12,119 nt of DNA from CAVSWN01 sp046728115 (GTDB lineage: Bacteria > Acidobacteriota > Vicinamibacteria > Vicinamibacterales > CAVVIG01): assembly GCA_046728115.1 (NCBI GenBank), contig JBKPDW010000069.1:1-12119 (forward strand), read 5' to 3'. Below the pieces are notes generated by a model. That model ran no database searches. It saw nothing but the letters and a program-made list of their open reading frames with translations, and had not been told where the DNA came from. Shown piece after piece: positions 1 through 7,396 of this stretch (position 1 is the stretch's first letter; each line of letters starts with the position of its first letter). The translations under genes were made by a program, and so were the position numbers.

Positions 1-686
1 TCCAACAAGGACGCGCCGGCGCGGAGCCGGCCCAGCGCCTCGAGATAGTGACCGCCGCGGTTGTTCTCCTTGCGATCGAGACGAAACGCCACCCAGACGT
101 CGGGCTGCCTGGCATCTTCCGGAAATGGATGACGGAACTCGGCAGGCAGCACGCCGATGATCTCGGTGGGGACGCTGTTCAAGTGCACGGTGCGTCCCAC
201 GATCGATGAATCGCCGCCGAAGCGCCGCCGCCAGAACCCGTTGCCGAGGATGGCTACCCGCGGCGCGTCGGGCTGATCGTCGGCCGTCAGAAAGTCGCGC
301 CCAAGCGCCGGCCGTACCCGCAACAGCGCGAAGAAGCCAGCGGTCACGCGCGTGCCGGCGATTCGTTCTGGCTCGCCGACGCCGGTCAACGTTGCATCTG
401 CGTAGTTGTTGAACGCGGCCAGCGATTCGAATCGTTGAGTCCGCTCGCGCAAGTCCAGGAAGTCCATCGGGGATAGATTTCCGATCTCGGCTCGCGAGCC
501 GCCCTTTACGAACGTCAGGCGATCCGGTTCGGGGAACGCCAGCGGCCGCAGCAGCACGGCGTTGACAACGCTGAAAATCGCGGTATTGGCGCCAATGCCG
601 AGTGCAAGCGTAATGATCGCGACAGCTGCGAAGCCCGGCCGTTTGATCAGCGACCGAAGGGCGTATCTGAAGTCCTGGTACAGCAT
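1..686 (-). CDS. MacB/FtsX-type ABC transporter permease without ADOP domain, 3' end cut by window edge
   Basis: Reading the minus strand from the ATG at 686 gives 228 codons with no stop, so the gene continues past the left edge. The protein begins MLYQDFRYALRSL, then a membrane segment (about residues 18-40) containing LALGIGANTAIFSVVNAVLLRPL, the signature start of MacB-like permeases. A periplasmic MacB_PCD-like region follows, with ALGRDF, a GFWRRRFGGD stretch and an EIIGVLP stretch. Unlike the two upstream paralogues it has no N-terminal ADOP domain. It is the third permease of a minus-strand run, 138 bp after the stop of the preceding gene. GGGAG lies only 4 nt before the ATG, a short spacing; an in-frame GTG at 704 is an alternative start. 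Family assignment is secure. The substrate is unknown, and macrolide export or lipoprotein handling would be a guess. Confidence 0.9.
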   Translation of the reverse strand, partial: MLYQDFRYALRSLIKRPGFAAVAIITLALGIGANTAIFSVVNAVLLRPLAFPEPDRLTFVKGGSRAEIGNLSPMDFLDLRERTQRFESLAAFNNYADATLTGVGEPERIAGTRVTAGFFALLRVRPALGRDFLTADDQPDAPRVAILGNGFWRRRFGGDSSIVGRTVHLNSVPTEIIGVLPAEFRHPFPEDARQPDVWVAFRLDRKENNRGGHYLEALGRLRAGASLL

Positions 687-824
687 GGCGCTCCCTGTCT
701 TCACTGGTTGGATGGGAGCAACGGCGCGAAGGATGGCAACCTCCGTCCGATGTTGGCGAGCCCGGCGCGAGCGGCGCCAGAATGTGCCGGATCTCGCCCC
801 TCCATGCGCCGGTACGCCGGTCGA

Positions 825-3503
825 TCACTCGCACCTCAGCGCAATCACGGGATCGACGCGCGTTGCTTTGCGCGCCGGCAGCGCGCATGCAATCAGGGCG
901 ACGACGAGCAGAACGGCCACGACCGTCACGAAGGTGAGCGCATCGGTTGGTCTCACCTGAAACAGCAGCGCTTCGAGCGATCGCGAAAGCCAGAACGCCG
1001 CCGCAAGACCGGTCGCCGCGCCGGTCGCGGCGAGCAGCATGCCGCGGCCAACCACGAGCCGGAATACATCCCACGGCAGGGCGCCGAGCGCGATCCGAAC
1101 GCCGATGTCGTGCGTGCGCTGCGACACGAGGTACGACATCACGCCGAACAAGCCGACGCACGCCAGGATCAACGCCATCGCTGCGAACGCCCCGAGCAGG
1201 AACATGTTGAACCGGCGCGGCCCGATCGACAACGCCACGATTTCCTCCGCCGTTCGAACGTTCGAGATCGGTACCCTGGGATCGACACCTCGAATGACTG
1301 CCCTGACGGCCGCAATCTGCGCTGCCGGGTTCGTCGATGTGCGAACCGTCAGAAACATGGGATTGAAGCGAAAAGCCGTGGACGGTCTGTAAATGATCGG
1401 CGCTGGTCCGGTTTCGAGCGATAGATTCCGCACGTCGCCCGCCACGCCGATGACGGTCAGGCGTGGACCACTCGTGCTGTACCAGAAAAACTGCCTGCCG
1501 ATTGGATTCATGCCTGGCCAGTAGCGGCGGGCCATCTCTTCGCTGATGATCGTCACGGCCGCTTCTTCGCCAACGTCGCGATCGTCGAAATCGCGTCCTC
1601 GCAGGCTGACGCCAAGCGTCTTGAAATACCCGGCGCTGACAACGCGCCAATCGGCCGATGGAACGATGCCTGCGGCATCCACCGGACGCCCTTCGACAAC
1701 GATTTGAATCGACGTGTTGCCGCCGCCCATCGGGACCATGCTCGACGTCGCCGCCGACGTCACGCCGGGCAGGGTGCTGATTTTTTCCAGGATCTGATGG
1801 TAAAAGGCTCGAGCCTTTTCGCCGGTCCGATCCTGCGGTCCGGTCACGTTGAGCTGCAGCGTCAGCAGGTTGCGGGAATCGAAGCCGGGATTCACGGCCT
1901 GCAGCGTCCACATGCTTCGCACGAGCAGGCCGGCGCCAATCAGCAGCGCCACCGACAGCGCAACTTCTGCGATCACCAGCGCATCGCGAAGACGCTGTCG
2001 TCCCGCGCCGCCGCTGCCGGATCGACCTGCGTCCTTCAACGACTCGTTCATGTTCGGCCGTGACGCCTGCAGCGCCGGAGCGAGACCAAAGAGAACGCCG
2101 GTGGCGATCGACACTGCAAAGGCGAACGCCAGCACGCGGCCATCGACCGCCACTTCATCGAGCCGCGGCACCACACCGGGCGCCATCGCTTTCAACACCG
2201 CCGTTGCGACGACCGCGATCCCGCAGCCCGCGGCGCCGCCAACGAGCGCCAGCACCAGCGATTCGACGAGCAGCTGCGACAGCACGCGCCCCCGGCCAGC
2301 GCCGAGCGCCACACGAATCGACATCTCCTTCTGCCGGGCGGCGGCCCGCGCGAGCATGAGGTTCGCGACGTTTCCAGCGGCGATCAACAGCACGAACCCG
2401 ACCGCTGCGAAGAGCACGATCAGCATCTGGCGTGTCGGGATTGGCACGAGCCAGTCGTAGAAACTGCGCAGCAGGACGCTCCACCCGCCGTTCGACTCGG
2501 GATACTGCGCGCTGAGTTGTGCCGCAATCGCATGGAGATCGGCGTCAGCCTCCTGCAGGCTCACGCCCGGCTTCAACAGGCCGAACACGAGCATCTGATG
2601 ATCGCCGCGGTTCGCCTCCGGATCGGCGGCAAGCGGCACCACGAGGTCGAGGTTCGGGACGGCCCACGCGAATGTTTGCGGCAGGACGCCGATCACCGTG
2701 TAACTGGCGTCATTGAGCGGGATCGTGCGGCCGATGATCCTGGCATCGCCGCCGAGCCGTCGCTGCCAGAATCCGTGGGTCACCAGCACCACGCGCGTGT
2801 TGCCCCCCGGGCGATCCTCTTCGGGAAGAAAGTTCCGGCCGAGCGCCGGCGACACGCCGAGCGCCGGCAGAAAATCGATTGTGACGCGACGCGCCACCAG
2901 CGGTTCAGCGCCATCGGCCGTCGTCAAATTGATCGTCGTGCCACCTGTGCCGACGAGCCGCTCGAAGGTGCGGTTCTGCGCGCGAAAGTCCAGGAAGTTT
3001 GGCTGCGACACGGAGAATTCGGGACGCGCGTGCTGCAGGTCGCTCTCGTAGATCCGAACGAGACGGTCGGAATTCGGGAATGGCAGCGGCCGAAGCATCA
3101 CGCCGTACACGACGCTGAAAATCGCCGTCGTGGCACCGATGCCGAGCGCGAGCGTCAGGACTGCGATCAGCGCAAACCCTGGATTTCGCCGAAGCACACG
3201 CGCGGCGTATCGAACGTCGTGCCACACGTGGGACCACGGCGGCGATCCGCCGGCCCCAAGTACCGCCGGATTCGGATCGACTGGCTGTTCGATCGTCAAG
3301 AGACGCTCTGCGAGAAAACCTGGCGCGTCGAGTTCCGCGAGCACGTCACGACGAGCCATCTCGTCGGTCCAACCTGCGGTGCGCAATTCCGAATAGCGAT
3401 CCTCCAGATGCTGCGAGAGCTCTTCGACGATCTCGCGCTCGCGCGGTGGCGACAACCGGAGTCGGCGCAATCGGTCGCGGACAGCTTCCTTCCAGTCCTG
3501 CAT
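825..3503 (-). CDS. ADOP-family ABC transporter permease (892 aa)
   Basis: A full-length 'acidobacterial duplicated orphan permease'. Residues 1-75 form the soluble ADOP domain, with EIVEELSQHLEDRYSELR at about 25-41. Two MacB/FtsX modules follow. The first membrane helix is at about 113-135 with LALGIGATTAIFSVVYGVMLRPL. Helices at about 361-384, 413-435 and 456-478 close module one. A helix at about 507-529 opens module two, and three more (MFLLGAFAAMALILACVGLFG and the last two hydrophobic stretches) close it, giving about eight in all. The two large loops between them should be periplasmic. The ATG is 8 bp after the stop of the upstream permease, with AGAGG placed 5 nt ahead. About 890 aa is normal for the family. 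No ATPase lies beside it, as the word 'orphan' implies. Expression is probably shared with padR. Function beyond permease is unknown. Confidence 0.95.
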   Translation of the reverse strand: MQDWKEAVRDRLRRLRLSPPREREIVEELSQHLEDRYSELRTAGWTDEMARRDVLAELDAPGFLAERLLTIEQPVDPNPAVLGAGGSPPWSHVWHDVRYAARVLRRNPGFALIAVLTLALGIGATTAIFSVVYGVMLRPLPFPNSDRLVRIYESDLQHARPEFSVSQPNFLDFRAQNRTFERLVGTGGTTINLTTADGAEPLVARRVTIDFLPALGVSPALGRNFLPEEDRPGGNTRVVLVTHGFWQRRLGGDARIIGRTIPLNDASYTVIGVLPQTFAWAVPNLDLVVPLAADPEANRGDHQMLVFGLLKPGVSLQEADADLHAIAAQLSAQYPESNGGWSVLLRSFYDWLVPIPTRQMLIVLFAAVGFVLLIAAGNVANLMLARAAARQKEMSIRVALGAGRGRVLSQLLVESLVLALVGGAAGCGIAVVATAVLKAMAPGVVPRLDEVAVDGRVLAFAFAVSIATGVLFGLAPALQASRPNMNESLKDAGRSGSGGAGRQRLRDALVIAEVALSVALLIGAGLLVRSMWTLQAVNPGFDSRNLLTLQLNVTGPQDRTGEKARAFYHQILEKISTLPGVTSAATSSMVPMGGGNTSIQIVVEGRPVDAAGIVPSADWRVVSAGYFKTLGVSLRGRDFDDRDVGEEAAVTIISEEMARRYWPGMNPIGRQFFWYSTSGPRLTVIGVAGDVRNLSLETGPAPIIYRPSTAFRFNPMFLTVRTSTNPAAQIAAVRAVIRGVDPRVPISNVRTAEEIVALSIGPRRFNMFLLGAFAAMALILACVGLFGVMSYLVSQRTHDIGVRIALGALPWDVFRLVVGRGMLLAATGAATGLAAAFWLSRSLEALLFQVRPTDALTFVTVVAVLLVVALIACALPARKATRVDPVIALRCE

Positions 3504-3508
3504 GGCAA

Positions 3509-3513
3509 CCTCT
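3509..3513 (-). promoter_or_regulatory. Ribosome binding site overlapping the upstream stop codon
   Basis: On the minus strand the TAG stop of the first ADOP gene (3514-3512) runs into AGAGG, 5 nt before the ATG at 3503. The overlap of stop and ribosome binding site implies one transcript and probable translational coupling of the two ADOP permeases. Confidence 0.7.
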
Positions 3514-6223
3514 ATTCCTGGTGCAGCGCCGCGACGGGACTGACTCGTGTCGCACGCAAAGCCGGCAGCGCGCTTGCGATCAGCGCTACCGCACCCAGAA
3601 GGAGCGCAAGTCCGACAAACGTGCTCGGATCGTGCGGCGAGATCTGGAACAACAGCGCGGTAAGCAAACGGGTAACGGCGTACGAAGCCGCAAGGCCGAT
3701 GACGATGCCCGCCATGGCCAGCCGCATGCCGTCGGCAACGACCATTGCGAGCACGTCGCGGCGACTCGCGCCGAGGGCCAGACGAATGCCGATCTCCTGC
3801 GTCCGCTGACCAACGGTGTAGGACAGCACGCCGTAGATGCCAACCACGGCGAGGAGCAATGCAAGGCTGCTGAAGCCGCCGAGCAGCGTGACGCTCAGTC
3901 GCTGCTGCTCCGTGTTTTGCGCCACATAGCGATCCATCGTCTGCAAGCCGTAGAGCGGGATGTCGCGATCGATGGCCGCCAGCTCGCGACGGATGGATCC
4001 AGCGAGCGATTCCGGCTCGAGCGTGGTCCGGACCGCGAGGGCCATCGACGGCCCGCGTGGCTGCATATACATAGGCAACTGTTCCAGCGGCGTGTAGAGC
4101 TGGACGAACGGCGGCTCACTGGCGAGGCCGTAGTGCCGCACATGTCGAACGACGCCGACGACTTCCCGCCATGTTGGCTCGGCCGTGCCGCTATGAGCGC
4201 CGCGCATCTCGAAAGCGATCCGTTTTCCAATGGGATCCACGTCGCGAAGCACTTTGTGAACGAGCTCATCGTCCACGATAACGACGGGCACCGAACCGTC
4301 GGTGTCGTGATCGTTGAACGCTCGACCCTTCACCAATTGAATCCCCATCGCGCGGAAGTAGCCTGGAGTCGTTGTCTGGAAGAGCGTGGTCGTTGCGGGA
4401 TGATCGGGACTCGGCATCGGATCGCCTTCGGCGATGACCGGCGCTTCCGAGCCGCCGCCCTCGAGCGGAACCGCGCTGTTGAGACCGACGCTCTCCACGC
4501 CCGGCAGCGCAGCAAGGCGACGAATCAGGTCGCGATGAAACGCCGTCCAGGTGGCGCGATCCGGATACTTCGCCTCGGGCAGATTCAATCGCGCGGTCAC
4601 CACGCCTCCGGCGTCGAAGCCGGGATCGACCGACATGAGGCGGCTGAAGCTGCGCAGTGCGAGCCCCGCGCCGACGAGCAGCACCATCGCCAGCGCAACC
4701 TCGACGATGATCAGCGCGGAACGGATGCGTCGCGAGGCGGCAGATGCCGAGCCGCGCGCGCCTTCCCGAAGCCCGGAGACGAGATCCGTCGATGTGGCCC
4801 GAAGCGCCGGCGCGAGACCGAAGAGGATGCCTGTGGCGATCGAAATTACCGCGGTGAATGCCAGCACACGCCCGTCGACGGTCAGCAGATCGATCCGCGG
4901 GACGGTAGACGGCTGCGACGCCACGAAAGCCTTGACCGTCCAGAAGGCAAACGCGGCGCCCAACATGCCGCCGCCGAGCGCGAGCAGCAGGCTTTCGACC
5001 ATGAGCTGCTGGACCAGTCGTCCGCGCGCCGCACCAAGGGCGCCGCGAATGGCGACCTCGCGATGACGCCCTTCGGCACGCGACAGCATCAGATTCGCCA
5101 GATTGGCACACCCGATCAGCAGAACGAACCCAACCGCCCAGATCAGCACGAGCAACGCCGGCCGGATGTTCTGTACAACTTGCTCATAGTACGGCAGCAA
5201 CGCGACGCGCGTCACTTTGTTCGAGTCGGGATACTCGCGCGCGAGACGCTGCGCGACGGTGTCCATGTCGGCGACCGCCTGGTCGAACGTGACGCCAGGC
5301 TTCATCTTTCCCATGGCGGTCAGCCCTGGATGGGCGCCACGCGGCGGGAACGAAGGCACCATCAATCCGATCGGCAGCCACACATCGGTCAGGCGCGACG
5401 GAAAGCGCATGGCGGCCGGCATGATTCCAACCACCGAATGCGGCTCGCCATTCAGCTGAATCGTGAGGCCGACTAGCGATGGATCGGCGTTGTAATGACT
5501 GCGCCACAATCGCTCGCTGACGAGCGCGACGCGCTGAGCGCCCGGCCCATCCTCGTTGAGGGAGAAGACGCGGCCGGCGAGCGGCGTCAGACCCATCGCT
5601 GCGAAGAGACCTGAAGAGGCCGCTGCGCCGTCCAGACGCTCGGGGCGATCGCCGCCGGTGAGATTGACTGGTACTACCCGATAGATCCCGAGATGCTCGA
5701 AGACCTGATTCTGTTCGCGCCAGTCGAGAAAGTCCGGCCACGATACCGACATGCCACGCCCTGCCGTGGTGCGTTCCCTGACCACGAGAATGCGATCGAT
5801 GTCTGGATATGGCAGCGGCCGCAGCATCACGCCGTCGACCACGCTGAAGATCGCGGTGGTGGCACCGATGCCGAGCGCGAGCGTCAGGAGAACAACGGCG
5901 GTAAAGACCGGTTGACGCGCGAATGTACGCAGCGCGTACCGAACATCGTGAGTGACGGCGCCGGCCATGTTGCGGCCTCCAAATCCCAGCGTCGGCGGGT
6001 TCTGTTCGACAGGACGTTCCACGCCGGCCAGTTGACGGGCGAGCGGGCTGAGCTCGGCCAGCGTCTCGCGTGCGGCGTCTCCCTCCGAAACGCCGCCGGC
6101 TCTCAGGTCGTCGTACCGATCGTGCAGATGTTGCGAGAGCTCCTCGACGATCTCGGCGCGGCGTGTGGGCGCAAGATGCAAGCGCGACAAGCGACGCTCG
6201 ATCACGCGCAGGAAATCAGGCAT
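3512..6223 (-). CDS. ADOP-family ABC transporter permease (903 aa), first of the operon
   Basis: A full-length ADOP permease and paralogue of the next gene. The soluble ADOP domain covers residues 1-75 with EIVEELSQHLHDRYDDLR at about 24-41. Module one has a helix at about 107-129 (LALGIGATTAIFSVVDGVMLRPL) and three helices at about 355-378, 408-434 and 452-474. Module two has a helix at about 503-524 and helices at about 778-800, 835-855 and 868-890, ending in LPALRATRVSPVAAL. Periplasmic MacB_PCD-like loops lie at about 140-350 and 530-775. The start is supported by GGAGA 7 nt before the ATG. It lies 71 bp downstream of padR and 8 bp before the second ADOP gene. PadR-linked ADOP genes are a recurrent acidobacterial arrangement, so PadR control is likely. 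The transported substrate cannot be read from the sequence. Confidence 0.95.
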   Translation of the reverse strand: MPDFLRVIERRLSRLHLAPTRRAEIVEELSQHLHDRYDDLRAGGVSEGDAARETLAELSPLARQLAGVERPVEQNPPTLGFGGRNMAGAVTHDVRYALRTFARQPVFTAVVLLTLALGIGATTAIFSVVDGVMLRPLPYPDIDRILVVRERTTAGRGMSVSWPDFLDWREQNQVFEHLGIYRVVPVNLTGGDRPERLDGAAASSGLFAAMGLTPLAGRVFSLNEDGPGAQRVALVSERLWRSHYNADPSLVGLTIQLNGEPHSVVGIMPAAMRFPSRLTDVWLPIGLMVPSFPPRGAHPGLTAMGKMKPGVTFDQAVADMDTVAQRLAREYPDSNKVTRVALLPYYEQVVQNIRPALLVLIWAVGFVLLIGCANLANLMLSRAEGRHREVAIRGALGAARGRLVQQLMVESLLLALGGGMLGAAFAFWTVKAFVASQPSTVPRIDLLTVDGRVLAFTAVISIATGILFGLAPALRATSTDLVSGLREGARGSASAASRRIRSALIIVEVALAMVLLVGAGLALRSFSRLMSVDPGFDAGGVVTARLNLPEAKYPDRATWTAFHRDLIRRLAALPGVESVGLNSAVPLEGGGSEAPVIAEGDPMPSPDHPATTTLFQTTTPGYFRAMGIQLVKGRAFNDHDTDGSVPVVIVDDELVHKVLRDVDPIGKRIAFEMRGAHSGTAEPTWREVVGVVRHVRHYGLASEPPFVQLYTPLEQLPMYMQPRGPSMALAVRTTLEPESLAGSIRRELAAIDRDIPLYGLQTMDRYVAQNTEQQRLSVTLLGGFSSLALLLAVVGIYGVLSYTVGQRTQEIGIRLALGASRRDVLAMVVADGMRLAMAGIVIGLAASYAVTRLLTALLFQISPHDPSTFVGLALLLGAVALIASALPALRATRVSPVAALHQE

Positions 6224-6230
6224 TCGGACG

Positions 6231-6235
6231 TCTCC
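6231..6235 (-). promoter_or_regulatory. Ribosome binding site of first ADOP permease
   Basis: GGAGA on the minus strand, 7 nt before the ATG at 6223. It fixes the start chosen for this gene. Confidence 0.65.
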
Positions 6236-6254
6236 AAGAACCAGTCAACAGTCA

Positions 6255-6289
6255 GACTTCTGACTTCTGACTTCCAACTTCCGACTTAC
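6255..6289. repeat. Degenerate 7-bp tandem repeat, five units
   Basis: Five consecutive heptamers on the plus strand: GACTTCT, GACTTCT, GACTTCC, AACTTCC, GACTTAC. Just before them, CAGTCAA and CAGTCAG (6242-6255) repeat with the same 7-bp period. The array fills most of the gap between the padR stop and the ribosome binding site of the first ADOP gene. It has no dyad symmetry and is not an obvious terminator. Runs like this recur between genes in several GC-rich environmental phyla, to my recollection. Confidence 0.75.
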
Positions 6290-6294
6290 GCCAT

Positions 6295-6648
6295 TCAGGC
6301 ATTCTCCATTCCGGCAATGCGATTGATTGCGCCGACGAATTCCCTCCAGGTGCCGCGTTGCGATTCGAGCACACTCGCGCCGGCGGGGGTCAAACGGTAG
6401 TAGCGGCGCCGCCGCTGGCCGGCCTTCTCGACCCAGCGGCCTTGAATCCAGCCGCGTTTTTCCAGTCGATACAGCAACGGGTACAACGACGCCACGCGAA
6501 ACTTCAGCACGCCGCGCGAACGGAGTTCGATGAGCTTGCTCAGGTCGTAACCGTGACGCGGCTGATCTTCGACCAGCGAAAGAATCAGAAGCTCTGCGCT
6601 GCCTTTCTTCAGCTCGCGATCGAGCATCCGCGATTTGATGTATTGCAT
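6295..6648 (-). CDS. PadR-family transcriptional regulator (117 aa)
   Basis: A small winged-helix repressor. From the ATG at 6648 it is 117 aa. RELKKGSAELLILSLVED (about 11-28), then RHGYDLSKLIE and VASLYPLLYRLEKRGWI (about 52-68), form the helix-turn-helix. GQRRRRYYRLTPAG (about 77-90) is the beta wing, and a short C-terminal helix follows (WREFVGAINRIAG). These match PadR proteins that sit ahead of ADOP permeases. It is the first gene of the minus-strand run and probably represses its own promoter and the permeases behind it. The effector is unknown. Start choice is uncertain. A longer frame opens with TTG at 6684, but that TTG is also the start of a TTGACA promoter box. ATG at 6627 (110 aa) is also possible. 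None has a clear ribosome binding site. Confidence 0.92.
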   Translation of the reverse strand: MQYIKSRMLDRELKKGSAELLILSLVEDQPRHGYDLSKLIELRSRGVLKFRVASLYPLLYRLEKRGWIQGRWVEKAGQRRRRYYRLTPAGASVLESQRGTWREFVGAINRIAGMENA

Positions 6649-6656
6649 AGCGACAT
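6638..6656. promoter_or_regulatory. Candidate PadR operator (ATGT-N11-ACAT)
   Basis: The plus strand reads ATGT at 6638-6641 and ACAT at 6653-6656, an inverted repeat with an 11-bp spacer. Characterised PadR operators carry ATGT/ACAT half-sites, usually with a shorter spacer. This one overlaps the likely padR start codon and the proposed -10 box, where a bound repressor would block transcription. The spacer difference keeps confidence modest. Confidence 0.4.
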
Positions 6657-6684
6657 ATTGGCTAAGGGTATATGACGGTGTCAA
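6655..6684 (-). promoter_or_regulatory. Candidate padR promoter
   Basis: On the minus strand TTGACA (6684-6679) is a perfect sigma70-type -35 box. Eighteen bases on is CAATAT (6660-6655), a poor but possible -10. Transcription would then begin close to 6648, where the chosen padR ATG lies, giving a leaderless or nearly leaderless message. A TGAC-GGT-GTCA palindrome (6673-6683) overlaps the -35 box and might be another regulator site. Confidence 0.4.
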
Positions 6685-6754
6685 TCGGGAAATGGTTCGC
6701 GGGCGTTAACATGTTCCCCGTCCGTGTCGTCTGTCTGAGTGGCGGACCCTTGCG

Positions 6755-7396
6755 ATGGATCATGTGCTCGAGCTTGGCGGGATGCCTGCCGTGCTGACCT
6801 TCCCTGGTTCGGCCGACCGGAACCGAGTCGAGGTGAACGTCGAGCTCGCCGACACCGTTCGCGCGGCCATTGCCGGCGACCGCGACGCGTTCGCTCGCCT
6901 GTACGCCGACTACGTGCGAATGGTCCACGCGATCCTGCTCGGACGCATGCCGCGGCGCGACGTGGACGACCTCGTCCAGGACGTCTTCATCACGGCTTAC
7001 ACGCGACTCTGCGAGCTGCGCGATCCGGGGGCCTTCGGCGGCTGGCTGGCGGTAATCGCCCGCAACCGCGCCACGGACTACCTGCGCCAATCGCGTGAAC
7101 AGGTGGAGCTGCCCGCCGAGATGCCGGGGGGCGATGCCATCGAATCGGAAGCGATGGCAGTCCTCGACGTCATTCGAAAACTACCGGACGCGTATCGCGA
7201 CACGCTGCTGATGCGGCTGGTCGAGGGCATGACCGGCAACGAAATCGCCGAGCGATCGGGTCTGACGCCTGCGTCAGTGCGCGTGAACCTGCATCGAGGG
7301 ATGAAGTTGTTACGGGAAAGACTGGGGCTCGATCAACCTCTCCACCGCAGAGGACACGGGGGACCCGGGGACTTTGAGGATCACGCTCATGAGTGA
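6755..7396 (+). CDS. ECF-type RNA polymerase sigma factor (213 aa)
   Basis: A group 4 (ECF) sigma70-family factor, which directs RNA polymerase to a dedicated promoter set. Region 2 spans about residues 44-114 (FARLYADYVRMVHAILLGR, then DVDDLVQDVFITAYTRL, and the -10 reading helix near GGWLAVIARNRATDYLR). Region 4 is at about 137-191: IRKLPDAYRDTLLMRLVEG, then GNEIAERSGLTPASVRVNLHRGMKLLRERL, a helix-turn-helix for the -35 element. There is no sigma region 1 or 3, as expected for ECF factors. The last 20 residues (from about 194) are outside the family and come from a repeat-like stretch. The gene overlaps the following FecR-domain gene by 8 bp, and that gene is its probable membrane-bound regulator. 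Start: ATG at 6755 or ATG at 6782; neither has a strong ribosome binding site. Confidence 0.93.
   Translation: MDHVLELGGMPAVLTFPGSADRNRVEVNVELADTVRAAIAGDRDAFARLYADYVRMVHAILLGRMPRRDVDDLVQDVFITAYTRLCELRDPGAFGGWLAVIARNRATDYLRQSREQVELPAEMPGGDAIESEAMAVLDVIRKLPDAYRDTLLMRLVEGMTGNEIAERSGLTPASVRVNLHRGMKLLRERLGLDQPLHRRGHGGPGDFEDHAHE
7350..7380 (+). repeat. Degenerate purine-rich repeat at the sigma/FecR junction
   Basis: GAGGA, GGGGA, GGGGA and GAGGA begin at 7350, 7359, 7367 and 7376, a period of 9, 8 and 9 bp. The stretch encodes residues about 199-209 of the sigma factor (RGHGGPGDFED), which are not part of the sigma fold. Its last unit serves as the ribosome binding site of the next gene. Confidence 0.45.
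7376..7380 (+). promoter_or_regulatory. Ribosome binding site that decides the FecR-protein start
   Basis: GAGGA lies 8 nt before the ATG at 7389. This supports that ATG over the in-frame TTG at 7374, which overlaps the site itself. It lies inside the sigma gene, so translation of the two is probably coupled. Confidence 0.7.

Noticed and set aside
2517..3809. 430-codon plus-strand open frame opposite the ADOP gene junction
   Set aside because: It crosses the junction of two well-supported genes on the other strand and has shadow-type composition.
4640..4675. GCTGAAGCTGCGCAGTGCGAG string resembling the SDR hairpin element
   Set aside because: It encodes a conserved part of the ADOP membrane region and lacks paired arms, so the similarity is taken as chance.
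3446..5476. 676-codon plus-strand open frame opposite the first ADOP gene
   Set aside because: It is the antisense of a clear ADOP permease. Its product is low-complexity and rich in Arg, His, Gln and Asp, typical of GC-rich shadow frames, with no domain seen.
6649..6684. N-terminal extension of PadR from the TTG at 6684
   Set aside because: The TTG coincides with a perfect -35 box, lacks a ribosome binding site, and the added residues are not part of the PadR fold. An ATG at 6648 or 6627 is preferred.
7374..7388. FecR-protein start at TTG 7374
   Set aside because: The ribosome binding site GAGGA overlaps this codon and is correctly spaced for the ATG at 7389.
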